Source: Candidatus Zixiibacteriota bacterium (GTDB taxonomy: Bacteria > Zixibacteria > MSB-5A5 > JAABVY01). From it: 37,953 nt of DNA. Positions 8,637 to 17,695 of the stretch are shown here, in pieces (the stretch's first letter is position 1; each line of letters begins with the position of its first letter). The notes under the pieces were generated by a model. The model ran no database searches. It was not told the DNA's origin and worked only from the letters and a program-made list of their open reading frames with translations. The position numbers were made by a program, and so were the translations under genes. The DNA lies in NCBI GenBank assembly GCA_014728145.1, contig WJMC01000038.1, positions 1 through 37,953 of the forward strand, in the 5' to 3' direction.

Positions 8637-8661
8637 GTTTCGGCATCTATCCGCCCGAAAC
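8637..8661 (+). promoter_or_regulatory. Leader hairpin between promoter and small ORF
   Basis: A perfect 7-bp inverted repeat GTTTCGG (8637-8643) and CCGAAAC (8655-8661) encloses an 11-nt loop, followed by TAATTTG. It would form in the 5' leader about 30 nt after the predicted transcription start. There is no long U-run, so it is not a standard terminator. The rest of 8380-8727 holds the hcp upstream region and no gene that I can support. Confidence 0.35.
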
Positions 8662-8727
8662 TAATTTGTGATTAAAAGTTAGATCTGACGCGTAAGATGT
8701 CGTGACGAATACCCGACGGGAGAAGTC

Positions 8728-8868
8728 ATGGGCCGTAGTCTGAGACTTGATACCCTCGAACCTTATCATTCATATCCTCACTTTTTTGACGCGCTCGGGA
8801 AATTTCTGATGACGGTTCTGATTCAGAGCCAGTTAATTTCCAAGGACGTTGTCGCCCTGCAGGATTAA
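8728..8868 (+). CDS. Small hypothetical ORF (46 residues) in the protease leader
   Basis: This short frame has ATG at 8728 with GGGAGA six to eight bases upstream, which is a believable ribosome-binding site, and stops with TAA at 8866-8868. The peptide begins MGRSLRLDTLEPYHSYPHFF and ends SQLISKDVVALQD. Its middle (FFDALGKFLMTVLIQSQLI) could form an amphipathic or weakly hydrophobic helix. It resembles no family that I recognise. It lies 62 bp before the papain-like protease gene and behind a good promoter, so it may be a leader peptide or a small independent protein. It could also be a chance frame, since there is no comparative evidence. Confidence 0.4.
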   Translation: MGRSLRLDTLEPYHSYPHFFDALGKFLMTVLIQSQLISKDVVALQD

Positions 8869-8930
8869 ACCGATACTCTCAGTCTTTTTCCTTAATTAAA
8901 ACTATAAATCGACAGCAGGAGTTGTATGAC

Positions 8931-10949
8931 ATGAATACAAGCGTTAAGATAATCCCCAAAACAACCGCTTTGGCGATTTTGGTCTTCGTCTTTATGAGCA
9001 CGCTTTTTATTTCCGGTTCAGCCAATGCGCAGTTGAGCCGGTCCCAACTGGATCAACTGCAAAAGCGCGCGCAAGCCGAAGACTGGACATTCGAGATAAG
9101 CGAAAACCCGGCCACACAGCAGTCGCTGGATAACTTGTGTGGTTTGAAAGAGCCGGAGAACTGGCGTGAAAATGCCAGTTTTGATCCCTGTACTCCTAAA
9201 CGTGAGCTTCCGGAGTATTTCGACTGGAGAGATTCCGGTTATTGCACTCCGATCCGTAACCAATCAAGTTGTGGAAGCTGTTGGGCTTTCGGATCTGTCG
9301 GACCGCTGGAAAGCAATATACTTCGTGTCGACGGTTTGGAGGTCGACCTCTCCGAGCAGTGGCTGGTGAGCTGTAACAGCGAAGGCTGGGGTTGTGACGG
9401 TGGATGGTTCGCCCATGACTACCATCAGTTCAAGACCGATCCCTGTGGTGGAACCGGGGCGGTCTACGAGAGCGATTTCCCGTACACCGCAACCGATGAG
9501 GCCTGCAACTGTCCCTACGAGCATCATTTCACAATAGATTCGTGGTCGTATATCGGAGGCAGTTCAACAGTTCCCGCGCCCGACGCGATCAAGCAGGCGA
9601 TACTCGATCACGGCCCGGTTTCGGTGGCGGTGATCGTGACTTCGGCAATGCAGGGTTACAGTGGCGGTGTTTTCAACGCTCCCGCGACCGGAAGTGTCAA
9701 TCATGCGGTTGTGCTGGTTGGCTGGGATGACAGTCAGGGGACCAACGGTGTCTGGTTTATGCGCAACTCCTGGGGGACCGGCTGGGGCGAAGATGGCTAT
9801 ATGCGGATCGAATACGGTGTGGCTGATATCGGCTATGGTGCCTGCTACGTCGAATATTCCGGTGTGGATAAGCTGGCAATAGAATATGTCAGTGAGCCCC
9901 CGGAATTTGTAATGCCGGGAGAACAGCACAGTTTCCAGGTCTCGGTCGAGGGCATTTACGGCGGTCAGCCTATGTCACAGAGCGGGACGTTGCATTATTC
10001 GATCAACGGCGAAGCGTATCAAACGTCTGCGATGACCGAGATCGAAACGAACCTCTACGAAGCGAAACTGCCCGCGCTTGAATGTTATGATTTCATCGAT
10101 TTCTATGTCTCCGCGGTCGAGGCGTCAGGTGACACTATTTACAGCCCGGTTGGAATGAATCCCTACAGCGCGGTAGCCACTACGGAAGTGGTCGATGTCT
10201 TCTCCGATGATTTCGAGACGGACCAGGGCTGGGTGGTGACCGGCAACGCTGTCGATGGACAGTGGAATCGCGGCATCCCGGTCAATTATGGTCGTGGCGA
10301 TCCGGTCAGCGATTACGATGGTTCCGGCCAGTGTTACCTGACCGACAATTACGCCGGTAATTCCGATGTCGATGATGGAAGTACAATTTTGACTTCACCG
10401 ATTTTCGACCTGAGCGAGAGTGAAGCAATTATCAAATACGCTCGCTGGTATTCCAACAGTTACGGGGCCGATCCCTATAATGACCAGATGCAGGTCTATG
10501 TCTCCAACGACGCCGGCCAGAACTGGGTGCTGGTGGAAAATATCGGACCGGTGGAACAGTCCTCCGGCGGATGGTATACCAATACCTTCTGGGTCTCCGA
10601 CCTGGTGACACCGAGTTCTCTGATGCAACTGCGCTTCAACGCTTCCGACCTGAGTTCCGGTTCGGTTGTGGAGGCGGCGGTTGACGCGGTCGAGGTCAAA
10701 ACCCTGCTGTGCGGTCCGCAGTATGTCTGTGGTGATGTCAACGCCGATGAAATCGTTGATGTCTCGGACGCTGTCTATATCGTTAACTTCGCCTTTGCCG
10801 GCGGTCCGGCTCCGGACCCGATCGAAGCTGGCGATGTTACCTGCGATCTGACGGTCGATGTCTCCGACGCTGTCTTTATCATTAATTTCGCTTTCTCGTC
10901 AGGTTTCATGCCCTGCGATACCGATGGTGACGGTGAACCGGATTGTTGA
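8931..10949 (+). CDS. Secreted papain-like (C1A) cysteine protease with dockerin-like tail
   Basis: A 672-residue secreted protease. The signal peptide (MNTSVKIIPK... ending SANAQ) is followed by a short pro-region and a C1A catalytic domain. Gln111 and nucleophile Cys117 lie in NQSSCGSCWAF, His258 in NHAVVLVGWDD, and Asn279 in RNSWGTGWGEDGY, so all catalytic residues are present. A beta-sandwich region follows, then a jelly-roll-like domain (about residues 430-595, DDFETDQGWVVTG... opening) of the kind that often assists secreted enzymes. The 73-residue dockerin-like module ends the protein. The ATG at 8931 is preferred to an in-frame TTG at 8922 because AGGAG sits 9 bases before the ATG but touches the TTG. 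A strong terminator follows. Bacterial C1A proteases are less common than subtilases. The natural substrate is unknown. Confidence 0.93.
   Translation: MNTSVKIIPKTTALAILVFVFMSTLFISGSANAQLSRSQLDQLQKRAQAEDWTFEISENPATQQSLDNLCGLKEPENWRENASFDPCTPKRELPEYFDWRDSGYCTPIRNQSSCGSCWAFGSVGPLESNILRVDGLEVDLSEQWLVSCNSEGWGCDGGWFAHDYHQFKTDPCGGTGAVYESDFPYTATDEACNCPYEHHFTIDSWSYIGGSSTVPAPDAIKQAILDHGPVSVAVIVTSAMQGYSGGVFNAPATGSVNHAVVLVGWDDSQGTNGVWFMRNSWGTGWGEDGYMRIEYGVADIGYGACYVEYSGVDKLAIEYVSEPPEFVMPGEQHSFQVSVEGIYGGQPMSQSGTLHYSINGEAYQTSAMTEIETNLYEAKLPALECYDFIDFYVSAVEASGDTIYSPVGMNPYSAVATTEVVDVFSDDFETDQGWVVTGNAVDGQWNRGIPVNYGRGDPVSDYDGSGQCYLTDNYAGNSDVDDGSTILTSPIFDLSESEAIIKYARWYSNSYGADPYNDQMQVYVSNDAGQNWVLVENIGPVEQSSGGWYTNTFWVSDLVTPSSLMQLRFNASDLSSGSVVEAAVDAVEVKTLLCGPQYVCGDVNADEIVDVSDAVYIVNFAFAGGPAPDPIEAGDVTCDLTVDVSDAVFIINFAFSSGFMPCDTDGDGEPDC
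10728..10946 (+). repeat. 73-residue dockerin-like C-terminal module, copy 2
   Basis: Same length and cysteine positions (1, 39, 63, 73) as the other four copies. The two loops are DVNADEIVDVSD and DVTCDLTVDVSD, and the end is PCDTDGDGEPDC. Position 3 of the second loop is Thr instead of Asn, which may weaken calcium binding. Confidence 0.9.
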
Positions 10950-10984
10950 TTCTGTTCGCTTGAATTGTTGCCTCGAATAAACCG

Positions 10985-11019
10985 AACCCGCCTGTACGCA
11001 AAACAGGCGGGTTTTTTTT
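10985..11019 (+). terminator. Intrinsic terminator after the papain-like protease
   Basis: A 10-bp perfect stem (AACCCGCCTG / CAGGCGGGTT) with a 9-nt loop is followed by a run of eight T. Confidence 0.92.
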
Positions 11020-11067
11020 GAATAGTTTCAACATATCTGCATCGAGATTAATTGCCATATTATGGTG

Positions 11068-11135
11068 CGTAAAATGTCTACGTATTCCTTATGCGATTTA
11101 CTCGTATTGTGTTAACACCTGCAATTCTTTAAAGT
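11068..11135 (+). promoter_or_regulatory. Direct-repeat operator array and promoter upstream of ppsA, copy 1
   Basis: Hexamers CGTAAA (11068), CGTATT (11081) and CGTATT (11103) lie 13 and 22 bp apart. The last one leads into TTGTGT (11107-11112) and, 17 bp on, TAAAGT (11130-11135), read here as -35 and -10. The 31 bases from 11079 to 11109 match 23119-23149 at all but three positions, in front of another gene block. The layout suits an activator bound to direct repeats next to a weak -35. The ppsA start is about 100 bp downstream. Confidence 0.6.
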
Positions 11136-11237
11136 TAGAAGCAAGTCAATGTTTGAAATGTCGTTTTTGTTAATCTGTGAGAGTATTTATTAAGCAGGAA
11201 TTGCAAATATTGGAAAAGCCCTCGGAGGTGCTTTTCA

Positions 11238-13673
11238 ATGAATGATTATAAGTATATCCGCTGGTTTGAAGATCTCGGTTCCGAAGAAGTTGATATCGTC
11301 GGTGGCAAAAATGCTTCATTGGGAGAGATGATTAGTGCTCTCCGGGAAGAGAGCATTTTAGTTCCGGCGGGATTTGCGACGACCTCCGAAGCCTATCACG
11401 ACTATATTCGTGAAAATGATATCAAGGATAAACTCTCGGAAAAACTGGGTAAGCTCAAAAAAGACATGAGCAACCTGGGCAAGATCGGCAAATCAATTCG
11501 TCGCTTGTTTTTAAAAGGTGAATTCAGTGATGAAGCATCCGGGGAAATCCGCAGTGCATACGCAGAGCTTTCCCGTCGCAACGATCGCGAGGAGGTCGGG
11601 GTAGCTGTCAGAAGCAGTGCCACAGCTGAGGATCTGCCCGATGCCAGTTTTGCCGGTCAACAGGAGACGTTTTTGAATATCTCTGGCGAAGATGATGTTC
11701 TGGATGCGTGCAAAAGGTGTTATGCTTCGCTGTTTACCAATCGGGCGATCAGTTACCGAATCGAACGCGGGTTTGATCATTTGGATGTAGCCCTTTCAAT
11801 CGGAATACAGAAGATGGTGCGTGCCGATAAAGCCGGTTCAGGTGTTATGTTTTCTATCGATACCGAATCCGGTTTCGAAAAAGTGGTCGTCATCGATGCC
11901 GCCTGGGGACTGGGTGAAAATGTCGTCCAGGGAGCTGTCAATCCGGATGAGTACCAGGTCTTCAAGCCTCTTTTGAATAAGGATAATTTCAAACCAATCA
12001 TCGACAAGACTCTTGGAGACAAGTCCAAAAAAATGGTATACGCCCGCAACGGTTCGGTTAATACCCGTAATGTGGATACATCCAAAAAGGAAAGAAACAG
12101 CTATGTGCTCAACGATGATGAGATTATCAGGCTGGCGCGCTGGGCTGTGAAAATAGAAGATCATTACGGCAGGCCGATGGACATGGAGTGGGCCAAGGAT
12201 GGTCAGGATAATGAATTATATATTGTCCAGGCACGACCTGAAACTGTTCAATCTCAAAAAGAAGGTTTATCAATCAAGTCATTCGAGCTCAAAGAAGAGG
12301 GCGAGAAAATACTTTCCGGCCTCAGTATTGGAGAGGCGATCGCTTCCGGCAAAGCTCAGATCATCAAGGATGCCAATGATATCGATGATTTTAATAACGG
12401 TTCTATCCTGGTTACCGGCATGACAGATCCGGACTGGGTGCCGATTATGAAGAAATCGGCTGGAATCGTTACCGACTATGGCGGACGAACTTCGCACGCC
12501 GCAATTGTCAGCCGCGAACTCGGAATACCGGCTATCGTTGGAACCGCTGAGGCTACAGAGGCAATCGCGGACGGCCAGGAGATTACAATAGATTGTACTT
12601 CAAGTGACGAGGGGATTGTGTATGACGGGAGTTTGGATTTCGAGGAATCTGAAATGGATCTCAAAAAAGTACCTGAAACCAAAACCGAGATAAAAATGAA
12701 TATTGCCAGTCCCGGCGCGGCTTTCAGGTGGTGGCGTTTACCAGCCAGAGGGATCGGTTTGGCCAGGATGGAATTCATTATAAATAATTCGATAAAAATC
12801 CATCCCCGGGCACTTTTAGAGTACGACAACCTTGAAGATAAGCAGGTTAAAAAAAGTATTCGCAGGCTAACTCGTGGCTACGCTAACAAGGAAGACTACT
12901 TCATTATCAATCTGTCACAGGGAATCGCCCGGATCGCCGCTTCTCAGCATCCTTACCAGGTGCTGGTTCGTATGAGCGATTTCAAGTCAAACGAGTATGC
13001 CGATCTTATCGGAGGTGGCCCATTCGAACCCTCAGAAGAAAATCCAATGCTCGGATTCAGGGGCGCCTCACGGTATTATAACGATAAATTCAGGGGAGCT
13101 TTCTCGCTTGAATGCAGGGCGATCAGGAAAGTTCGCGATGAACTGGGCCTTTCCAATGTCGCTATCATGATACCGTTTTGCCGTACACTCGCAGAAGCCG
13201 ATCGAATTCTTGAAATACTGGCCGAAAACGACCTGGAACGTGGCCGGAACGGTTTGCAGGTTTATGTCATGTGTGAGATTCCTTCCAATGTTATACTGGG
13301 CAGGGAATTCGCACAGCGCTTTGACGGTTTTTCGATTGGCACCAATGACCTGACCCAGCTCGTGCTCGGAATAGATCGTGACTCTGAGATTTTGAGTGGC
13401 CTCTTCGATGAACGAAATGAAGCTGTCAAACGCATGATATCTGATTTGATTGTAAAAGCCCATGAAGAAAACTGTGAGGTCGGGATCTGTGGCCAGGCGC
13501 CCAGCGATCATCCCGACTTTGCTGAGTTTCTGGTCCGATCGGGTATCGATTCAATCTCACTGAATCCTGACCGTGTACTGGATGTTATCCATAAAGTTGC
13601 AAAAGTGGAAGCAGAGATGGGCACAGATAAACAAAAAATAAAACAGCAACCCGGTGCGACTGTTGAATCATAA
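11238..13673 (+). CDS. ppsA: Phosphoenolpyruvate synthase
   Basis: An 811-residue cytoplasmic enzyme that makes PEP from pyruvate and ATP, releasing AMP and phosphate. The N-terminal ATP-grasp region has VGGKNASLGEM (22-31 area), AVRSSATAEDLPDASFAGQQ (123-142) and the ASGxxR-like swivel region. The phosphohistidine domain carries His420 in DYGGRTSHAAIVSRELGIP. The C-terminal barrel carries GTNDLTQLVLGIDRDS and catalytic Cys751 in GICGQAPSDHP. The order and length fit PpsA rather than pyruvate phosphate dikinase. The ATG has GGAGGTG eight bases upstream. It lies behind the repeat array and is followed 39 bp later by dodecin. With a nearby D-2-hydroxyacid dehydrogenase it places pyruvate metabolism beside the N-ATPase. 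This link is an inference. Confidence 0.95.
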   Translation: MNDYKYIRWFEDLGSEEVDIVGGKNASLGEMISALREESILVPAGFATTSEAYHDYIRENDIKDKLSEKLGKLKKDMSNLGKIGKSIRRLFLKGEFSDEASGEIRSAYAELSRRNDREEVGVAVRSSATAEDLPDASFAGQQETFLNISGEDDVLDACKRCYASLFTNRAISYRIERGFDHLDVALSIGIQKMVRADKAGSGVMFSIDTESGFEKVVVIDAAWGLGENVVQGAVNPDEYQVFKPLLNKDNFKPIIDKTLGDKSKKMVYARNGSVNTRNVDTSKKERNSYVLNDDEIIRLARWAVKIEDHYGRPMDMEWAKDGQDNELYIVQARPETVQSQKEGLSIKSFELKEEGEKILSGLSIGEAIASGKAQIIKDANDIDDFNNGSILVTGMTDPDWVPIMKKSAGIVTDYGGRTSHAAIVSRELGIPAIVGTAEATEAIADGQEITIDCTSSDEGIVYDGSLDFEESEMDLKKVPETKTEIKMNIASPGAAFRWWRLPARGIGLARMEFIINNSIKIHPRALLEYDNLEDKQVKKSIRRLTRGYANKEDYFIINLSQGIARIAASQHPYQVLVRMSDFKSNEYADLIGGGPFEPSEENPMLGFRGASRYYNDKFRGAFSLECRAIRKVRDELGLSNVAIMIPFCRTLAEADRILEILAENDLERGRNGLQVYVMCEIPSNVILGREFAQRFDGFSIGTNDLTQLVLGIDRDSEILSGLFDERNEAVKRMISDLIVKAHEENCEVGICGQAPSDHPDFAEFLVRSGIDSISLNPDRVLDVIHKVAKVEAEMGTDKQKIKQQPGATVES

Positions 13674-13712
13674 AAACATTGTTGTTCATTATAAATTGAA
13701 AGGAGTATTAAG

Positions 13713-13919
13713 ATGTCTGTCGTAAAAGTAATTGAAATCCTGGCTCAATCCCCGGATGGATGGGAGGCCGCGGCACAGGAAGCGGTCAGCGAAGCATCCA
13801 AATCTGTCAAAAATATACAACATGTCTATGTCAAAGATTTCCAGGCTATTGTTGAGGAGGATAAGATAAAAATGTACCGCCTCAACGCCAAAATTTCCTT
13901 CTTGGTGGGAGAACAATAA
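13713..13919 (+). CDS. Dodecin-family protein
   Basis: A 68-residue protein that matches dodecins along its whole length: VVKVIEILAQSPDGWEAAAQEAV, then the strand YVKDFQAIV, then the C-terminal strand YRLNAKISFLVG. Dodecins form hollow dodecamers that store flavin or coenzyme A. By my alignment to the Thermus protein, the position of the flavin-stacking Trp (in its segment HLDWFEVKE) is His37 here, so flavin binding may be weak or differ. The ATG has AAGGAG at a good distance. The gene is 39 bp after ppsA and is closed by a strong terminator, so the two probably form one transcript. Confidence 0.9.
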   Translation: MSVVKVIEILAQSPDGWEAAAQEAVSEASKSVKNIQHVYVKDFQAIVEEDKIKMYRLNAKISFLVGEQ

Positions 13920-13956
13920 CCCCGCACCTCACTACTCTACCTGTATCTCAAGGCCC

Positions 13957-13992
13957 GGGGGACATCTTGGCCAAGATGTCCCCCAACTTTTT
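13957..13992 (+). terminator. Intrinsic terminator after dodecin, perfect 28-bp palindrome
   Basis: GGGGGACATCTTGG (13957-13970) is followed directly by its reverse complement (13971-13984), then AACTTTTT. It closes the ppsA-dodecin unit and separates it from the ATPase operon. The remaining 56 bp before atpD hold no clear promoter hexamers. Confidence 0.85.
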
Positions 13993-14003
13993 AAAGATAC
14001 TAA

Positions 14004-15488
<1,485 letters not shown>

Positions 15489-15489
15489 A

Positions 15490-15876
15490 ATGAGGCTTAA
15501 AGTTTTAGTGCCGCATAAGGTTTTCTTCAATACTGAAGTTGACAACGTCAGTGCCGAGGGGATGGAAGGTTCATTCAGCCTGAGGCCGAATCATATCGAC
15601 TATGTCTCCGCGCTTACTGCCGGAATTTTGACATATAAAATAGATAATGAAGACAGGTATATGGCACACGACGAGGGAATCCTGGTCAAAAATGGCGATC
15701 AGGTTATGATATCCACTTATAAAGCGATTAAAGACCGGCCACTGGGTGAACTCCAGAAAGCAATTGAAAAGGAGATAAAAGAGTTAAGCGACCAGGAAAA
15801 AAAGGCGCGTTCTTCGCTGGCGATGCTGGAAGGCAGTATCATCCGCAAATACACCGAACAGACTCACATGGAATGA
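15490..15876 (+). CDS. atpC: N-type ATPase epsilon subunit
   Basis: 128 residues, starting one base after the atpD stop. The N-terminal beta-sandwich shows the epsilon pattern: MRLKVLVPHKVFF, EGMEGSFSLRPNHIDYVSALTAGILTYK and HDEGILVKNGDQVMI. A C-terminal helical part (IEKEIKELSDQEKKARSSLAMLEG) follows. Epsilon sits on the central stalk with gamma and can restrain ATP hydrolysis. Its place directly after atpD, at the front of the operon, is a hallmark of N-ATPases. Confidence 0.9.
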   Translation: MRLKVLVPHKVFFNTEVDNVSAEGMEGSFSLRPNHIDYVSALTAGILTYKIDNEDRYMAHDEGILVKNGDQVMISTYKAIKDRPLGELQKAIEKEIKELSDQEKKARSSLAMLEGSIIRKYTEQTHME

Positions 15877-15888
15877 TGAATTTGACCT

Positions 15889-16170
15889 ATGGAAGATAAA
15901 TTCGGCAAAAAAATCGGAGAAAAGGAACAGCGTAAACTTAAAGCCAAACGCGATAAAAACAGATCCGGCCTGTGGTTCGGGTTGGGGATGTTCGGGTTGG
16001 TCGGATGGTCGGTGGCGATACCGACATTGATCTGCTTGGCGATCGGTATCTGGCTCGATTCAAAGAATCCGGGAAGTATCTCCTGGACATTGACATTTCT
16101 GGTGGTCGGAGTAATTCTCGGTTCACTCAACGCCTGGTACTGGGTCAAACGGGAGAGCAGTCGTGAATAA
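15889..16170 (+). CDS. atpQ: N-type ATPase AtpQ (AtpI-like membrane protein)
   Basis: 93 residues. A charged N-terminus (EKEQRKLKAKRDKNRSG) is followed by two membrane helices (about 28-54 and 63-86) with the AtpI/AtpQ-like segment VAIPTLICLAIGIWLD. AtpQ is found in N-ATPase operons and is thought to help assemble the c-ring or import magnesium or calcium, by analogy with AtpI. The ATG follows atpC by 12 bp without a strong ribosome-binding site, so translation is probably coupled. The last 8 bases overlap the next gene. Confidence 0.85.
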   Translation: MEDKFGKKIGEKEQRKLKAKRDKNRSGLWFGLGMFGLVGWSVAIPTLICLAIGIWLDSKNPGSISWTLTFLVVGVILGSLNAWYWVKRESSRE

Positions 16171-17401
16171 CGCATCACATTTCATGATTCTGACACTTGT
16201 AATCGGGCTGGTTCTTCTGGCAGTAAGGCTTTTCGGATCTTATCTCAGGCGGATCGGGCTTCCCGCCATGGTTGCCTTTATCCTGCTGGGAATCATTTTG
16301 CGGGCAAGCGATTCACATTTTGAATGGATGACGACCGCCGGGGAAGATGTCTTCGAGTTTTTAGCCAAACTGGGATTGGTTATGCTGTTGTTTCGAATCG
16401 GCTTGGAAAGTGATATCAAGATGTTGTTTAAGAGACTTCGCAGAGCTTCATTGATCTGGCTGGGAAATATCCTGATAAGTTTTGCCGTCGGTTATGCCAC
16501 GGCCTATTATCTGCTCGGTTTCGATTTGGTTCCAAGCCTGTTTACCGGATCAGCTCTGCTGGCTACTTCGGTCGGAGTTTCGATCGGCATATGGAAGGAA
16601 GCCGGTCAACTCAAGTCACGACTGGGTGAAATCTTAACAGATGTTGCTGAGCTGGATGATATCACAGGTATTATCGTGATCGCAGTTTTATTTTCGATCG
16701 TACCGCTCTTGAGGGAACAGACCTCATCAGGCACATTGCTGATGCAGGTCCTGCAGGAAAGCGGAATGATTCTGCTTAAGCTGATTTTATTCGGTGGAAT
16801 CTGCCTTTTGTTCTCTATTTACCTGGAAGAACGACTGGTGCGCTTTTTCAAAAACCTGCAGGAAGAATCCGAACCGATTATCGTTATCGCCGGATTCGGT
16901 ATAGTTCTGGCCTCGCTGGCCGGGCTGATGGGATTTTCTTTGGCGATTGGAGCGTTTTTTGCCGGAGCGGCTTTCGCCCGCGATCCGGAACATGTCAAAA
17001 TCGATGCCTCCTTTTCATCGCTGTATTCATTTCTGAGCCCGTTTTTTTTCATCGGAATCGGTCTCAAAGTCAGTCTGATATCGGCAACCGCCGCAATCGG
17101 AGTTGGCGCCGTACTGACAGTGGCCGCGGTAATCGGCAAGATTGTCGGCACCAGCACAATAGCGATCTTCAGCGAGGGCCTGGGCGGTTCTGCTATACTG
17201 GGAATCAGCATGATTCCCCGTGCTGAAATCGCCTTGATAATTATGCAGAAGGGTCTCGCCCTGGGAAGCTGGGCAGTATCATCGAAACTGTTTTCCGCGA
17301 TGGTGTTCGTCTCTGCTGTAACCTGCATAATGACTCCTCTGGTGGTGAGGGCGATGCTCAACAGATGGCCTCAAGCACGGACAGGGAAAGCAAACTCATG
17401 A
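16163..17401 (+). CDS. CPA2-type monovalent cation/proton antiporter inserted in the N-ATPase operon
   Basis: A 412-residue inner-membrane exchanger with about 12 hydrophobic segments. The N-terminus LPAMVAFILLGIILR, the segment ALLATSVGVSIGIWKEAG, the acidic pair Asp165-Asp166 in AELDDITGIIV and the late IPRAEIALIIMQKGLALG all match the Na+/H+ exchanger domain of the KefB/NapA-like CPA2 family. The aspartate pair is typical of electrogenic members. There is no nucleotide-binding (TrkA-N) domain. The GTG start at 16163 has GGGAGAG upstream and overlaps atpQ by 8 bp; the stop overlaps the atpR start by 4 bp (ATGA). Such tight joins point to a fixed part of the operon. It probably trades Na+ for H+ next to the ion-pumping ATPase; the transported ion is an inference. 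Confidence 0.92.
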   Translation: MNNASHFMILTLVIGLVLLAVRLFGSYLRRIGLPAMVAFILLGIILRASDSHFEWMTTAGEDVFEFLAKLGLVMLLFRIGLESDIKMLFKRLRRASLIWLGNILISFAVGYATAYYLLGFDLVPSLFTGSALLATSVGVSIGIWKEAGQLKSRLGEILTDVAELDDITGIIVIAVLFSIVPLLREQTSSGTLLMQVLQESGMILLKLILFGGICLLFSIYLEERLVRFFKNLQEESEPIIVIAGFGIVLASLAGLMGFSLAIGAFFAGAAFARDPEHVKIDASFSSLYSFLSPFFFIGIGLKVSLISATAAIGVGAVLTVAAVIGKIVGTSTIAIFSEGLGGSAILGISMIPRAEIALIIMQKGLALGSWAVSSKLFSAMVFVSAVTCIMTPLVVRAMLNRWPQARTGKANS

Positions 17402-17688
17402 GCATAATCATTAAGTTGTTGATCGGGCTGGTTGCCGGTCTGCTGATCGGAATCTTTAACTACAATTTGCTCTGGCTGACTGTCAGATATATTACCCAAA
17501 GCAATCGTCGGGTTGTGATCATGATCGTCAGCTTCTTTCTGCGTATGGCTGTAGTGTTGGGAGTTTTCTATTTACTGGCGATTCGAACAGGCTGGATTTC
17601 GGTTCTGGCCGGTTTGGTCGGGATGATTCTGATGCGTACGCTTCTGATTAAAAAGTATAGTCCGAAAAGCGAACGGCATTCTCTGTGA
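17398..17688 (+). CDS. atpR: N-type ATPase AtpR
   Basis: 96 residues with three membrane segments, beginning MSIIIKLLIGLVAGLLIGIF. AtpR is specific to N-ATPase operons. The conserved arginines are thought to contact the acidic residues of the c subunit during ring assembly, and here R30 (LLWLTVRYI) and R49 (SFFLRMAVV) lie at the edges of helices. The ATG at 17398 overlaps the antiporter stop as ATGA and has GGGAAAG upstream. An upstream in-frame ATG inside the antiporter gene was rejected because it lacks these signals. atpB starts 7 bp downstream. Confidence 0.85.
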   Translation: MSIIIKLLIGLVAGLLIGIFNYNLLWLTVRYITQSNRRVVIMIVSFFLRMAVVLGVFYLLAIRTGWISVLAGLVGMILMRTLLIKKYSPKSERHSL

Positions 17689-17695
17689 AAGGCGG

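Noticed and set aside
16819-17361. Open frame of 180 codons antisense to the antiporter gene
   Set aside because: Composition is that of a shadow of a membrane protein gene, with no ribosome-binding site; the plus-strand gene has full family motifs and overlaps its neighbours.
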